From positions 120,764-184,763 of the forward strand of contig NZ_CH724108.1 of NCBI RefSeq assembly GCF_000153305.1: DNA of 64,000 nucleotides, given 5' to 3'. This DNA comes from Oceanicola granulosus HTCC2516 (GTDB taxonomy: Bacteria; Pseudomonadota; Alphaproteobacteria; Rhodobacterales; Rhodobacteraceae). The notes beneath the pieces are model-generated. The model had not been told where the DNA came from. It was given only the letters and a program-made list of their open reading frames with translations, and ran no database searches. The position numbers and the translations under genes were made by a program. Below are positions 36,594 through 45,562 of this stretch, in pieces. Position 1 is the stretch's first letter. Every line of letters begins with the position of its first letter.

Positions 36594-37678
36594 GCGGCCC
36601 GCTCCGGGAACATCGACGCCAGCCCTTCCGTGCTCGCCTCGCAGATGCCGTGCTCGGTGATCAGACCGGTCACGAGCCGCGCGGGCGTCACGTCGAAGGC
36701 CGGGTTGCCGCCTTCGGTCCCCTCGGGCGTCACCCGCACCCAGCCGATGGAGCCATCGTCCAGCGTGCCCTGGATATGCGTAACCTCGCGCCCGCCGCGA
36801 TCCTCGATCGGGATCTCCTTCAGCCCGTCGCGCACCGTCCAGTCGATGGTGGAGGACGGCAGGCCGACGTAGAACGGCACGCCGTTGTCCTTGGCGGCCA
36901 GTGCCTTGAGGTAGGTGCCGATCTTGTTGCAGACGTCGCCCTGGGAGGTCGTGCGGTCGGTGCCGGTGATCACCAGGTCGACCATCCCCTCCTGCATCAG
37001 GTGCCCACCCGCGTTGTCGGTGATGTAGGTGTGCGGCACGCCATGCGCGCCCAGCTCCCACGCCGTCAGGCCGCCCTGGTTGCGGGGACGCGTCTCGTCG
37101 ACCCAGACATGGATCGGGATGCCGGCATCCTTGGCGTGGAACATGGGGCTCGTCGCGGTGCCCCAGTCAACCGTGGCCAGCCAGCCCGCGTTGCAATGCG
37201 TGAGCAGGCGCACCGGCTCGCCCTCGGGCTTCTTCGCAGCGATCTCGCGGATCAGCTTCAGCCCGTGCACGCCGATCAGGCGGTTGCATTCCACGTCCTC
37301 GTCGGCCAGCCGCCGCGCGAGCGCCAGCGCCGCCTCGGCCCGCTCGCCGGGGGCCAGCGGCATCAGGTCCGCCCGCGCCCGGTCGAGCGCCCAGCGCAGG
37401 TTGATCGCCGTAGGCCGCGTGGCGTCGAGCGTCTCGTACGCGTCCTGCAGCGCCCCGTCGGAGGGATCGCGCGACATCTGGCGGGCGATGCCGTAGGCCG
37501 CCGTCACGCCGATCAGCGGCGCGCCGCGCACCCACATGTCGCGGATCGCGACCGCGAACTCGTCGAGGCTGTCGATGGCCACCGTCCGGAAGTCATGCGG
37601 CAGCCAGCGCTGGTCGATGATCTCCACCTGACCGTCGCGGTCCCAGATGGAGCGGTAATCGGTGCCGTTGACCTTCAC
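36590..37678 (-). CDS. mtnA: Methylthioribose-1-phosphate isomerase family protein
   Basis: A 362-residue MtnA/eIF2B-like isomerase converting an aldose-1-phosphate into the ketose-1-phosphate. [15 protein letters not shown] (about 51-65), the catalytic-Cys block [18 protein letters not shown], the catalytic-Asp block [43 protein letters not shown] and the C-terminal [21 protein letters not shown] are all present. The usual GADRIAANGDVANK reads [14 protein letters not shown], suggesting a shifted substrate preference. It overlaps mtnK upstream and the aldolase downstream by 4 bp each. 5-Deoxyribose-1-phosphate is an established alternative substrate of this family. Confidence 0.92.
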   Translation of the reverse strand: MKVNGTDYRSIWDRDGQVEIIDQRWLPHDFRTVAIDSLDEFAVAIRDMWVRGAPLIGVTAAYGIARQMSRDPSDGALQDAYETLDATRPTAINLRWALDRARADLMPLAPGERAEAALALARRLADEDVECNRLIGVHGLKLIREIAAKKPEGEPVRLLTHCNAGWLATVDWGTATSPMFHAKDAGIPIHVWVDETRPRNQGGLTAWELGAHGVPHTYITDNAGGHLMQEGMVDLVITGTDRTTSQGDVCNKIGTYLKALAAKDNGVPFYVGLPSSTIDWTVRDGLKEIPIEDRGGREVTHIQGTLDDGSIGWVRVTPEGTEGGNPAFDVTPARLVTGLITEHGICEASTEGLASMFPERAA

Positions 37679-38913
37679 AGGAAGTCCTTTCCGTCGTGTT
37701 CGCGAGCGAGCTCGGCCAACGCCGACGCGTCGGGCACCTGCCCCCGCGCGACGAGCAGTTGCCGCCCCATCTCAATGTTGCGTGCCTCCAGCCGGGCGCG
37801 AAGGCCCGTGTCGGAGATCGTCTCGAAATCGGCGTTGTGCGCCAGGGACAGGCAGCGGCGATGCATCTCGCAGCCGCAGAAGCCCAGGGCGTCGTTCCAG
37901 ATATGCGCCATCAGCCCGCGCAGCGCAGCGTCCCCGTGACCCAGCCGCGCGGGATAGAGGATGCCGGCCCGCTCCTCGGCCCAGAGCCGCGCGAACTCCG
38001 CCTCGAAGGCCGCGCAGGTTTCGGTCACCACGGACAGGAGCCAATCCTGCATCTCGCCGGGCTCGTCGCGATGGGCAGGCTGGCTGAAGAAGGCCATCAG
38101 GAAATTGGCGAGCAGCATCCCCAGGTCGAAACCCATCGGCCCGTAGAAGCCGAACTCGGGGTCGATCACCCGGGTCTCGGTGTCGGTACACATGATCGAG
38201 CCGGTGTGCAGGTCCCCGTGGCACAGCGTCTCGGCGCCGGCGGTGAAGCGCATCAGCATGGCCTGCGCGGCATCGCGGACGGCCTCGTCGGCGCGCAGGC
38301 TGGCGACGATGGGGGCGAGTTCCGGCGTGTGGTGGTTGCGCTCCGCCTCGCAGTAAGGGTCGGTGAAGATGAGCTGCTCGGTGATGTCGCAGAGCGCGAC
38401 GTTGTCGAGGAACAGGGCGGCGTCGGCCTTCTTCTCCCCAGCTTCCATCGACAGGTCGGAGCCGCGGAAGGCCGTGCGGGCGCAGAAGCGGCCCATGGCC
38501 TCCGCCAGCCCCTCCACCCGCTCGCCGGCGATCAGCTTGCCGCGCAGGATGGTGTGGGGCGACAGGAACTCCATCACGATCAGCGCCTGGGCCTTGTCGA
38601 AATGCAGCACCTCGGGCACCCGGCCCGGATCGCGCGCGGCCTGCCGAACGAGAGCCTCGTGCTCGAAGAAGGCGCGGGTCAGCGGCAGGGGCCATGAGTC
38701 GCCCACCAGCCGCACGTAGGGCAGCGCCTGCTTGACGATGACCGCCGCCCCCTGCCCGCGCACGATGAAGACGAGGTTGAGATTGCCGTCCCCCACTTCC
38801 TGCACCTGCCAGCCCGCAGCCGACCCGACCCGCGAGATCAGCGCGTCCAGCCCGCCCAGCCGGTCGGGAAGCGTTTCCGGCGTCAGAGCCTCGTAGCGGT
38901 CGTCCTGCATCAA
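37675..38913 (-). CDS. mtnK: S-methyl-5-thioribose kinase family protein
   Basis: A 412-residue kinase of the choline-kinase/APH fold that phosphorylates the anomeric C1 hydroxyl of methylthioribose. Visible: the nucleotide loop [15 protein letters not shown] (about 41-55), Lys in [14 protein letters not shown], the catalytic loop [15 protein letters not shown] with its Asp, and [18 protein letters not shown] with the metal-binding D-E pair; HGDLHTGSI is diagnostic for MtnK. First gene of the minus-strand operon. No MTA nucleosidase or phosphorylase is encoded nearby, so the kinase probably acts on a free sugar brought in by the divergent ABC importer. Confidence 0.92.
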   Translation of the reverse strand: MMQDDRYEALTPETLPDRLGGLDALISRVGSAAGWQVQEVGDGNLNLVFIVRGQGAAVIVKQALPYVRLVGDSWPLPLTRAFFEHEALVRQAARDPGRVPEVLHFDKAQALIVMEFLSPHTILRGKLIAGERVEGLAEAMGRFCARTAFRGSDLSMEAGEKKADAALFLDNVALCDITEQLIFTDPYCEAERNHHTPELAPIVASLRADEAVRDAAQAMLMRFTAGAETLCHGDLHTGSIMCTDTETRVIDPEFGFYGPMGFDLGMLLANFLMAFFSQPAHRDEPGEMQDWLLSVVTETCAAFEAEFARLWAEERAGILYPARLGHGDAALRGLMAHIWNDALGFCGCEMHRRCLSLAHNADFETISDTGLRARLEARNIEMGRQLLVARGQVPDASALAELAREHDGKDFL

Positions 38914-38962
38914 CTGTCCCTCCCCGAACGCGGTCGAATTCGGACCGGAGGGTCAGGGCTCA

Positions 38963-38997
38963 TTCGCCATAAGTCAAGGCGGTTGACAACAGGCGAA
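38963..38997. promoter_or_regulatory. 35-bp two-arm palindrome, probable SorC-family operator
   Basis: TTCGCC-N4-GTCAA-N5-TTGAC-N4-GGCGAA: both pairs of arms are perfect inverted repeats around one common centre (position 38980). It lies in the 125-bp region between divergent mtnK and the importer ATPase gene. A long two-arm dyad is what a SorC/DeoR tetramer would contact, so it can control both operons at once. Confidence 0.7.
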
Positions 38998-39038
38998 ATG
39001 TCGCTGCAGGGTCGCAGGCGAGGGGGAGCCGCACACTC

Positions 39039-40559
39039 ATGGCAGTCTGCGAAATACGACATCTGACCAAGGATTTCGGGCCGAACCGCGTACTGCGCGG
39101 CGTCGACCTCGATCTCGTCGCGGGCGCGGTCACGGTGCTGATGGGCGCGAACGGGGCGGGCAAGTCGACACTGGTCAAGGTGCTCAGCGGCATCCACGCG
39201 GCCGGCGGCGGGACCGTCACGCTCGACGGCGCACCCTTCGCGCCACAAAGTCCCTCAGCCGCGATGCGCGCCGGGATCGCGACGGTCCACCAGTCGATCG
39301 ACGACGGGGTGATCCCGGACCTCGACGTGGCCTCGAACCTGATGCTCGACCGCATGGCCGAGCCCGGTGCCGCGCTGTGGCTGCGCGGGCGGCGGATGCG
39401 CGCCGAGGCCCGCGCCATCGCGGACACCATGCAGCTCGACCTCGACGTCTCCCGCCCGGTGCGCGACCTGACCCTTGCCGAACGCCAGCTCATCGCCATC
39501 GCGCGGGCCATGACGCGCGAACCGAAGGTGCTGATCCTCGACGAGCCGACCTCCTCGCTCTCCGCACGCGAGGCGGAGCGTCTCTTCGCCCTGATCGACC
39601 GGGTGCGCGACCAGGGCGTGGCGATCCTCTACATCTCGCATCGCATGTCGGACATTCGCCGCATCGCCGACCGGATCGTGGCGATGCGCGACGGCGTCAT
39701 CACCGGCACCTTCACCGAGAAGCCGCTCGACACCGAAGGCGCGGTCACCGCGATGCTCGGCGTGTCCATGACCGATCTCGACCTGGAGCCCGCGACTCCC
39801 GGCGCCCCGGTGCTGACCGCGACCGGCTTGCGCCTCGCCCCCGACGCGGCCCCCTTCGATCTGACGCTCGCGAAGGGAGAAGTCGTCGCGGTCGTCGGAC
39901 TCGTGGGGTCGGGCAAGTCGCGCCTGGCCTCGGTCCTCTACGGGCTGGAACGGCCCGATGCGGGCGAGATCGTGCTCAACGACACGCCCTACGCCCCCGA
40001 GAGCACGGCGGAGGCGATCCGGTCGGGGGTGTTCCTCTGCGCGCGCGACCGGGCCAGCAACGGCGTCGTGCCGGATTTCGACATCACCCGGAACCTCACC
40101 CTGCCCTTCACCGCGCGCCACTCCACCGGCTGGATGCTGCGCCGCAGGTCGGAGCTGGCGGCGACGCGCGACATGATCGACCGGCTCGGCATCGTCTGCC
40201 AGGGGCCGCGGGATGCGATCCTGTCGCTGTCGGGCGGCAACCAGCAGAAGGTCATGGTCGGCCGCTGGCTGTCGCAGGTCAGCGAAGTGCTGATCCTCGA
40301 TGAGCCGTTCCAAGGCGTCGACATCCGCGCCCGCCGCGACATCGGCGCCCATATCCGCGAGACCGCGCCCGAACGCGCGACGCTGGTGCTGGTCGCGGAG
40401 CTCGACGAGGCGGTCGAGATCGCCGACCGCATCCTCGTCCTGCACGACTTCACCATCGTCGCAGATTACCGCAACGAAGGCCTGGATCTCGGCGCCGTGC
40501 TCGCCGCCGTCTCCGGCCGCCCCGCCCCCGAAGCAGCCGAAGGCACCCACACCGTATGA
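39039..40559 (+). CDS. Sugar ABC transporter ATP-binding protein (RbsA type)
   Basis: A 506-residue double ATPase of the CUT2 family. First domain: Walker A LMGANGAGKSTLVKVLSG, a divergent signature (DLTLAERQLIAIARA) and Walker B VLILDEPTSSLSA. Second domain: VVGLVGSGKSRLASVLYG, signature LSGGNQQKVMVG and VLILDEPFQGVDI. First gene of the rightward importer operon, divergent from mtnK across the palindrome. RbsABC-type systems import ribose and other pentoses, deoxysugars or autoinducer-2. Confidence 0.94.
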   Translation: MAVCEIRHLTKDFGPNRVLRGVDLDLVAGAVTVLMGANGAGKSTLVKVLSGIHAAGGGTVTLDGAPFAPQSPSAAMRAGIATVHQSIDDGVIPDLDVASNLMLDRMAEPGAALWLRGRRMRAEARAIADTMQLDLDVSRPVRDLTLAERQLIAIARAMTREPKVLILDEPTSSLSAREAERLFALIDRVRDQGVAILYISHRMSDIRRIADRIVAMRDGVITGTFTEKPLDTEGAVTAMLGVSMTDLDLEPATPGAPVLTATGLRLAPDAAPFDLTLAKGEVVAVVGLVGSGKSRLASVLYGLERPDAGEIVLNDTPYAPESTAEAIRSGVFLCARDRASNGVVPDFDITRNLTLPFTARHSTGWMLRRRSELAATRDMIDRLGIVCQGPRDAILSLSGGNQQKVMVGRWLSQVSEVLILDEPFQGVDIRARRDIGAHIRETAPERATLVLVAELDEAVEIADRILVLHDFTIVADYRNEGLDLGAVLAAVSGRPAPEAAEGTHTV

Positions 40560-40587
40560 ACACCGCACAACACGAAGGCGCCCCCGC

Positions 40588-41604
40588 ATGAAGTCCGAGA
40601 GCCGCCTGATCGACCTTGCCATCCGCTACGGCTTTCTCGTGCTGCTCGCGGGCCTCGTCGTGCTGTTCTCCGTCGTGGCCCCGGGCTTCGCCGGGGCCTA
40701 CTCAGCGGTGTTCATCTTCCAGTCCGTGGCGATCACCGGCATCCTGGCCCTCGGCGTGACCTGCACCCTCGTCGTCGGCGGTTTCGACCTGTCGATCGGC
40801 TCGGTCGCCACCAGCTCGCTGATGCTCTCGGCCTACGCGATGGTCGTGCTGGAGATGTCGGCCGTGACGGCGGTGATCCTCTGCCTCGTCATGGGGGCCG
40901 TCGTCGGGCTGGTGAACGGCATCCTGATCGTGCGCTTCAAGGTGCCGGACCTCCTCGCCACGCTGGGCATGATGTTCCTGCTGATCGGCCTGCAGCGCAT
41001 TCCGACCGAAGGACGCTCCATCGCCACGGGCATGACGCTTCCCGGCGGCGGGACCGCGGAAGGCACCTTCTCGCCCGGTTTCTTGCAGCTCGGCCGCCAC
41101 CGGTTCGACCTGTTCATCGAGAACCTGCTGCCCGCACCCGTCGTGGTCTTCCTCGTCGTGGCGCTGGCGATCTGGGTGTTCCTCGAACTGACCAAGCACG
41201 GGCGCCTGATGTACGCGATCGGCTCGAACGAGCGGGCCGCGGGCCTCGCCGGCGCCAACGTGAACCGCTACAAGATCGCCGCCTACATGATCTCGGGCGT
41301 CACCGCCTCGATCGGCGGCATCCTCCTGGCCGCGCGCCTGGGCCGGGGCGATATCGCGAGCGGCAACAACCTGCTGCTCGACAGCGTCGCCGCCGCGCTG
41401 ATCGGCTTCGCCGTGCTGGGTGCGGCCAAGCCAAATGCCTTCGGCACCGCCATCGGCGCGCTCTTCGTGGGCGTGCTGCTGCAGGGGCTGACCATGATGA
41501 ACGCGCCCTACTACACGCAGGACTTCGTGAAGGGCGCGGTGCTCGTCATCGCGCTGATGTTTACCTTCGCCCTGTCCGAGCGGAAGAAGTCGGGTGGCCA
41601 CTGA
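40588..41604 (+). CDS. Sugar ABC transporter permease (RbsC type)
   Basis: A 338-residue CUT2 permease with about ten membrane segments. Typical blocks: GILALGVTCTLVVGGFDLSIGSVATSS, VKVPDLLATLGMMFLLIGLQ-like segment, AIGSNERAAGLAGANVNRYKIAAYMISG and LLLDSVAAALIGFAVLGAAKPNAFGTAIGALFVGVLLQGLTMM. It has an unusual loop (about 140-180) with TEGRSIATGMTLPGGGTAEGTFSPGFL. ATG 28 bp after the ATPase stop. Presumably a homodimeric channel. Confidence 0.94.
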   Translation: MKSESRLIDLAIRYGFLVLLAGLVVLFSVVAPGFAGAYSAVFIFQSVAITGILALGVTCTLVVGGFDLSIGSVATSSLMLSAYAMVVLEMSAVTAVILCLVMGAVVGLVNGILIVRFKVPDLLATLGMMFLLIGLQRIPTEGRSIATGMTLPGGGTAEGTFSPGFLQLGRHRFDLFIENLLPAPVVVFLVVALAIWVFLELTKHGRLMYAIGSNERAAGLAGANVNRYKIAAYMISGVTASIGGILLAARLGRGDIASGNNLLLDSVAAALIGFAVLGAAKPNAFGTAIGALFVGVLLQGLTMMNAPYYTQDFVKGAVLVIALMFTFALSERKKSGGH

Positions 41605-41635
41605 ACGACCACGAATCGCAACAGGAGGTAAAGCG

Positions 41636-42679
41636 ATGACACTTTCCAGACGGGCCCTGCTGGCCCTCACCACCGGCGCGATCTTCGCCGGAGGCGCCGC
41701 TTCGGCGCAGGACATGCCCGCTCCGTTCGACAACCCCGACGACGTGGAGATCGCGCTGGTGCGCTACCTGTCCACGGGGGACTTCTTCCAGGCCTATCTC
41801 GGCGGCGTGGAGGCGCAGGCCGAGGCTCTGGGCGTGAACCTGCGCGTGCTCGACAGCCGGCAGGACGCGGCGCTGCAATCCGACATGGTCGACCAGGCGA
41901 TCGCGCTGGGCGTGGACGGCATCATCATCCAGCACGGCCTGACCGAGTCCATGCAGGCCGCAGCCCAGCGCGCGGTCGATGCCGGCATTCCCGTCGTGGC
42001 CTTCGACGTGGACGTGGAGAACGAGGCGATCCCGCAGATCGAGCAGTCGGACTACATGCTGGGCAGCCTCGCGCTCGAGCAGGCCATCGCCGACAACGGC
42101 GACGCCTTCCGCGCCGCGTATGTATACGTGCCTGGCATCGCGCCGCTCGACCGGCGCGACGTCGCGTGGCAGGACGTGCGCGAGGCCAACCCCGGCATCG
42201 AGGAGGTCGCGCAGTTCGGCACGCTCGACAACCCGATCGCCAACTCCGTCGCCAACCAGGCGCGCTCGGTCCTGCAGGCCAACCCCGACATCACCGTTGT
42301 TTTCGCCCCCTACGACGAGTTCGCCAAGGGTGTGAAGATCGCCGTGGATGAAAGCGGGATGAGCGACCAGATCGACATCTACTCCGCCGACGTCTCCACC
42401 GCCGACATCTCGGCCATGCGCGAGCCGGGCAGCGCCTGGGTCGCGACCGTGGCCACCAACCCCGCCGTGGTGGGCGAGGTCTCGGTGCGGACGCTGGCGA
42501 TGATGCTCGCCGGGGAGGAGCCGGGCGAGAGCGTCGTGGTGCCGCCGACGCTGATCACGCAGGACTTCCTGAACGAGAACGACATCTCGAACATGGACGA
42601 GCTGGCCGCGATGATGCCGCAGTTCGCCCATTCCGACGTGTCGGTACCGGACTGGATGCCCCTGCCCCCGCGGAACTGA
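41636..42679 (+). CDS. Sugar ABC transporter substrate-binding protein (RbsB/LacI-fold type)
   Basis: A 347-residue periplasmic binding protein. Signal peptide MTLSRRALLALTTGAIFAGGAASAQ (the arginine pair followed by a hydrophobic core resembles a Sec or weak Tat signal). Mature part: EIALVRYLSTGDFFQAYLGGVEAQAEALGVNLRVLDSRQD, LGVDGIIIQHGL, VVAFDVDVENEAI, NPDITVVFAPYDEFAKG, typical of the ribose-binding fold. A near-consensus ribosome site (ACAGGAGGTAAAGCG) precedes it. Placement next to mtnK-mtnA-aldolase suggests a methylthioribose, deoxyribose or deoxyhexose ligand. Confidence 0.93.
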   Translation: MTLSRRALLALTTGAIFAGGAASAQDMPAPFDNPDDVEIALVRYLSTGDFFQAYLGGVEAQAEALGVNLRVLDSRQDAALQSDMVDQAIALGVDGIIIQHGLTESMQAAAQRAVDAGIPVVAFDVDVENEAIPQIEQSDYMLGSLALEQAIADNGDAFRAAYVYVPGIAPLDRRDVAWQDVREANPGIEEVAQFGTLDNPIANSVANQARSVLQANPDITVVFAPYDEFAKGVKIAVDESGMSDQIDIYSADVSTADISAMREPGSAWVATVATNPAVVGEVSVRTLAMMLAGEEPGESVVVPPTLITQDFLNENDISNMDELAAMMPQFAHSDVSVPDWMPLPPRN

Positions 42680-42698
42680 TCCCGCGCGGACAGCACGA

Positions 42699-42726
42699 CC
42701 GGAGGCCCCGGCCGCGGGGCCTCCGG
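42699..42726 (+). terminator. Terminator after the RbsB-type gene
   Basis: CCGGAGGCCCC, loop GGCCGC, GGGGCCTCCGG: an 11-bp perfect stem 20 bp after the stop codon, between convergent genes. No T-run, but the stem is very stable. Confidence 0.6.
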
Positions 42727-42753
42727 CAGTAATCCGAGCGGCCACTAGCGCGC

Positions 42754-43524
42754 TCAGGCGCAGCGCACGCGCAACGGCGGGTGGCCCGAGAAGGTGACCG
42801 TGGCTTGCTCGCCCGGCGCGATCGGGTGAACGCCGGTCAGCGCACCGGTCGCGACCCAGGTGCCCGCCGGGAGGGACCGGCCGCGGGCGGCGAGGTTCGC
42901 GAACAGGAAGGCGAGCGACGCCAGCGGCCCGCCGGGCAGGCAGGCGGGGGAACCGGATGGGTAGCTCCTCTCCCCGACGGCGACCGTAACCTCGGGCCGT
43001 GCGGGGGCGTCGAGAACCGCGTCCGGGAGCGGCGGCCCGACGCCGACGGCGAGGCTGTTGCCGTGGTCGCAGATGGCGCCGAGGGGGCCGAGGGCGAGAA
43101 TTTCGGAGCACGGGCTGCCGGCGATTTCGACGCCGGCGAACTGGCCGTCGACCATGGCCCGCAGGTCCGCGGCGCCATCGGGTGGCTCGTCCGGCACGAA
43201 GTCCCGGGCGAGCCGCAGGACGATCTCCGCCTCGATGGCGGCGAAGCCTCCGGGGATCGGGTCGAACGACAGCTCGTGCGAGGGCGCCTGCAACAGCGCG
43301 GGGGTCGGCCCGCAGAAGCGCTCGAGCGGCAGACCGAAACGGCGATCGGGCTGCACGTAGCCGACCTTCCACGCGGCGGGCGTGGCCTCCCGCAGCGTCA
43401 GGTCCTGCACCGCGTAGGCGTCCGAGAGATCGGTCGGGATCTCGTTCCGCGAAAGGCGCAGCGCGGTGCGCGTGCGGCGTGCGGCCACGAGCCTTGCCGC
43501 CAGGGCGGCAGGATCGCGGCTCAC
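42754..43524 (-). CDS. 2-Keto-4-pentenoate hydratase / FAH-fold family protein
   Basis: A 256-residue protein of the hydratase/decarboxylase branch of the fumarylacetoacetate hydrolase fold (MhpD/XylJ-like). YAVQDLTLREATPAAWKVGYV near the N-terminus, FAAIEAEIVLRLARDF with the metal-binding acidic residues, and PLGAICDHGNSLAVGVGPPLPD are recognisable. GTG start overlapping the crotonase stop (GTGA). Such enzymes hydrate 2-hydroxy-dienoates or decarboxylate oxo-dicarboxylates. In this operon (CaiB, crotonase, FAH fold) it probably works on an unsaturated or oxo acid derived from ring opening. Confidence 0.8.
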   Translation of the reverse strand: MSRDPAALAARLVAARRTRTALRLSRNEIPTDLSDAYAVQDLTLREATPAAWKVGYVQPDRRFGLPLERFCGPTPALLQAPSHELSFDPIPGGFAAIEAEIVLRLARDFVPDEPPDGAADLRAMVDGQFAGVEIAGSPCSEILALGPLGAICDHGNSLAVGVGPPLPDAVLDAPARPEVTVAVGERSYPSGSPACLPGGPLASLAFLFANLAARGRSLPAGTWVATGALTGVHPIAPGEQATVTFSGHPPLRVRCA

Positions 43525-44312
43525 GACCGGCCCTCGCGGCGGCGCGGCCAGACGGGACGTCGGCGGGCCCGGAACGCGGCGATGCCTTCGGCGAAATCCG
43601 GCCCTCCGTAGGTCTGGGCGACCAGGTCCGTGTCCTCGGCCTCGCCCGGGGCCAGACGCCGCAACAGGGTGCGGGTCGCGGCGAGCGTGGCCGGTGCGCC
43701 GACGGCGAGGCGGGCGGAGAGGTCGCGGGCGGCGCCCTCCAGCGCGTCGGCCTCGACGAGATCGAGCGCGAAGCCGCAGGCGCGGGCCTCGTCGGCGCCG
43801 ATCAACTCCGACAGCAGCAACATGCGCCGCACGCGGTTGACGCCGAACTCGCGCTCCAGCCGCGCCAGGTTGCGCGCCGACAGCATGTTGCCAAGCGTCC
43901 GGGCCACCGGCACCCCGAGCCGTGCCGCGGGGGTGACGAGCCGGAAGTCGCACGCCGCCGCGAGGATCAGGCCGCCGCCGACCGCCGGTCCATCGACGAG
44001 CGCGACCGTCGGCGCGGGCAACGCCTCGAGCGCAGCGACGACCTCCTCGACCCGCGCCTCGTAGGCGAGGCCGCCGGGGCCGTCGGTGACGCTGGCGAGG
44101 TCCGCCATGTCCGTTCCGGCGGCGAAGGCGCCCGCCGCGCCCGTCAGCCAGACGCTGGTGACGTCGGAGCGGCCGGCGAGGGCCGCGCAGTGGGCGGCGA
44201 GCTCGTCGTACATGGCGAAGGACAGCGCGTTGCGCGCGCTCGGCCGGTCGAGGGTGATGCGCGCGATCCCGTCAGCCACGGCCAGCGTCACCTGCCCCGG
44301 TTCGGCGCTCAC
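43521..44312 (-). CDS. Enoyl-CoA hydratase/isomerase-family protein lacking both catalytic glutamates
   Basis: A 263-residue crotonase. The oxyanion-hole segments AFAAGTDMADL (about 62-72) and GPAVGGGLILAAACDFRL (about 108-124) and the CoA-binding architecture are normal. At the positions of the two hydratase glutamates I read Ile116 (GGGLIL where GGGCEL is usual) and Val136 (GVPVARTL where PE is usual). A classical hydratase reaction is therefore unlikely; isomerase, thioesterase or decarboxylase chemistry is possible. GTG start overlapping the CaiB stop (GTGA). Confidence 0.85.
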   Translation of the reverse strand: MSAEPGQVTLAVADGIARITLDRPSARNALSFAMYDELAAHCAALAGRSDVTSVWLTGAAGAFAAGTDMADLASVTDGPGGLAYEARVEEVVAALEALPAPTVALVDGPAVGGGLILAAACDFRLVTPAARLGVPVARTLGNMLSARNLARLEREFGVNRVRRMLLLSELIGADEARACGFALDLVEADALEGAARDLSARLAVGAPATLAATRTLLRRLAPGEAEDTDLVAQTYGGPDFAEGIAAFRARRRPVWPRRREGRS

Positions 44313-45484
44313 GGGCGCAGCCCCAGCTCGGCGAGGATCGCGTCGGTATGCTCGCCCAGCAGCGGCGGCGGCAGGCGGACCCGCTGCGGGGTGCCGCTCA
44401 TGTGGACGGGGAAGCCGATGGACTTGTAGCGCCCTTCCACCGGGTGCTCGACCTCCATCACCACGCCGCGCGCCTGCGCCTGCGGGCTGTCGAGCGCCTC
44501 GCCGTAGTCGCTGATCGGCCCCGCCGGAACGCCGGCGGCGAGCAGGCGCTCGACCCAGTGCGCGCGGGTCCGGCCCATGAACGTCGCCTCGAGATGGCCG
44601 ATCAGCCGCTCGCGGTGCTCCATGCGCAGCGCGTTCGTGGCGAACATCGCGTCCTCGGGCAGATCGGGCCGCTCGATGACCGCGCAGAGCCGCGCGAACA
44701 GCCTGTCGTTGTTGGCGCCGAAGACGAAGTGCCCGTCCGACGCCCGGACCGCCTGGTAGGGCGCGGCCATGCGGTTGGCCGTTCCGATCCGGCCGGGCAC
44801 GCGGCCCGTGCCCCAGTACTCGGAGATGTCCCAGATGGCGAAGGCGAAGCCGGCCTCGTGCAGGGAGGCGTCGATGTACTGGCCCTCCCCCGAGGCCTGC
44901 CGACCGATGATCGCGGAGAGGATGGCATAGAGCGTGAATAGGGCGCAGCCGATGTCCGTCACCGGGACGCCCGACTTCGCCGGCGGGCCGTCGGAATGGC
45001 CGGTGATGCTCATGATCCCCGAGGCGGCCTGCGCGATGAGATCGAAGCCGGGGCGGTCCGCCCACGGCCCGGTCTGCCCGAAGCCGGAAATGCTGGCATA
45101 GACGATCCGGGGATTGCGGGCCCGGACGCTGGCGTAGTCGATGCCGAGCTTGGCGACGACGCCGGGGCGGTAGTTCTCGACGATGATGTCCGCCGTCTCG
45201 GCGAGCCGGAGGAACGCCTCGCGCCCCTCCTCCGACTTCAGATCGAGAACCACGGAGCGCTTGTTCCGGTTCATGTTGAGGAAGCCGAAGCTGTCGTCGC
45301 CCTTCATCTTGAAGCCCATGGCCCGGCGGGTCTGGTCGCCGCCGCCCGGCGGCTCGACCTTTATGACGTCGGCGCCCATGTCGCCGAGCATCATGCAGCA
45401 GAACGGCCCCGCCATGACCTGGCTGACGTCGAGCACGCGCAGCCCCTCCAGCGGCAGGCGCGCCGCCTCTTCCGAACCCGGCAT
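44309..45484 (-). CDS. CaiB/BaiF-family CoA transferase
   Basis: A 391-residue class III CoA transferase, the usual length. LEGLRVLDVSQVMAGPFCCMMLGDMGADVIKVEPPGGGD (about 12-50), SFGFLNMNRNKRSVVLDLKS, ENYRPGVVAKLGIDY and the catalytic Asp177 in SGVPVTDIGCALFTLYAI are all present. ATG at 45484 has AGGGAGA upstream. First gene of the minus-strand CaiB-crotonase-FAH operon, divergent from a GntR regulator. It should activate a carboxylic acid by transfer from another acyl-CoA, feeding the crotonase. Confidence 0.92.
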   Translation of the reverse strand: MPGSEEAARLPLEGLRVLDVSQVMAGPFCCMMLGDMGADVIKVEPPGGGDQTRRAMGFKMKGDDSFGFLNMNRNKRSVVLDLKSEEGREAFLRLAETADIIVENYRPGVVAKLGIDYASVRARNPRIVYASISGFGQTGPWADRPGFDLIAQAASGIMSITGHSDGPPAKSGVPVTDIGCALFTLYAILSAIIGRQASGEGQYIDASLHEAGFAFAIWDISEYWGTGRVPGRIGTANRMAAPYQAVRASDGHFVFGANNDRLFARLCAVIERPDLPEDAMFATNALRMEHRERLIGHLEATFMGRTRAHWVERLLAAGVPAGPISDYGEALDSPQAQARGVVMEVEHPVEGRYKSIGFPVHMSGTPQRVRLPPPLLGEHTDAILAELGLRP

Positions 45485-45507
45485 CGCAATCTCCCTTTGC
45501 ATTTTGA

Positions 45508-45523
45508 ATACAATACACAGTAT
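45508..45523. promoter_or_regulatory. Possible GntR-family operator
   Basis: ATAC-N8-GTAT lies in an AT-rich patch (TTTTGAATACAATACACAG) that stands out against the GC-rich surroundings, between divergent CaiB and GntR genes. It probably combines promoter elements with the regulator's site. Confidence 0.4.
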
Positions 45524-45562
45524 GCAGGATCAGGCAACGGATTCGGGAACGGACGCTTGGCC

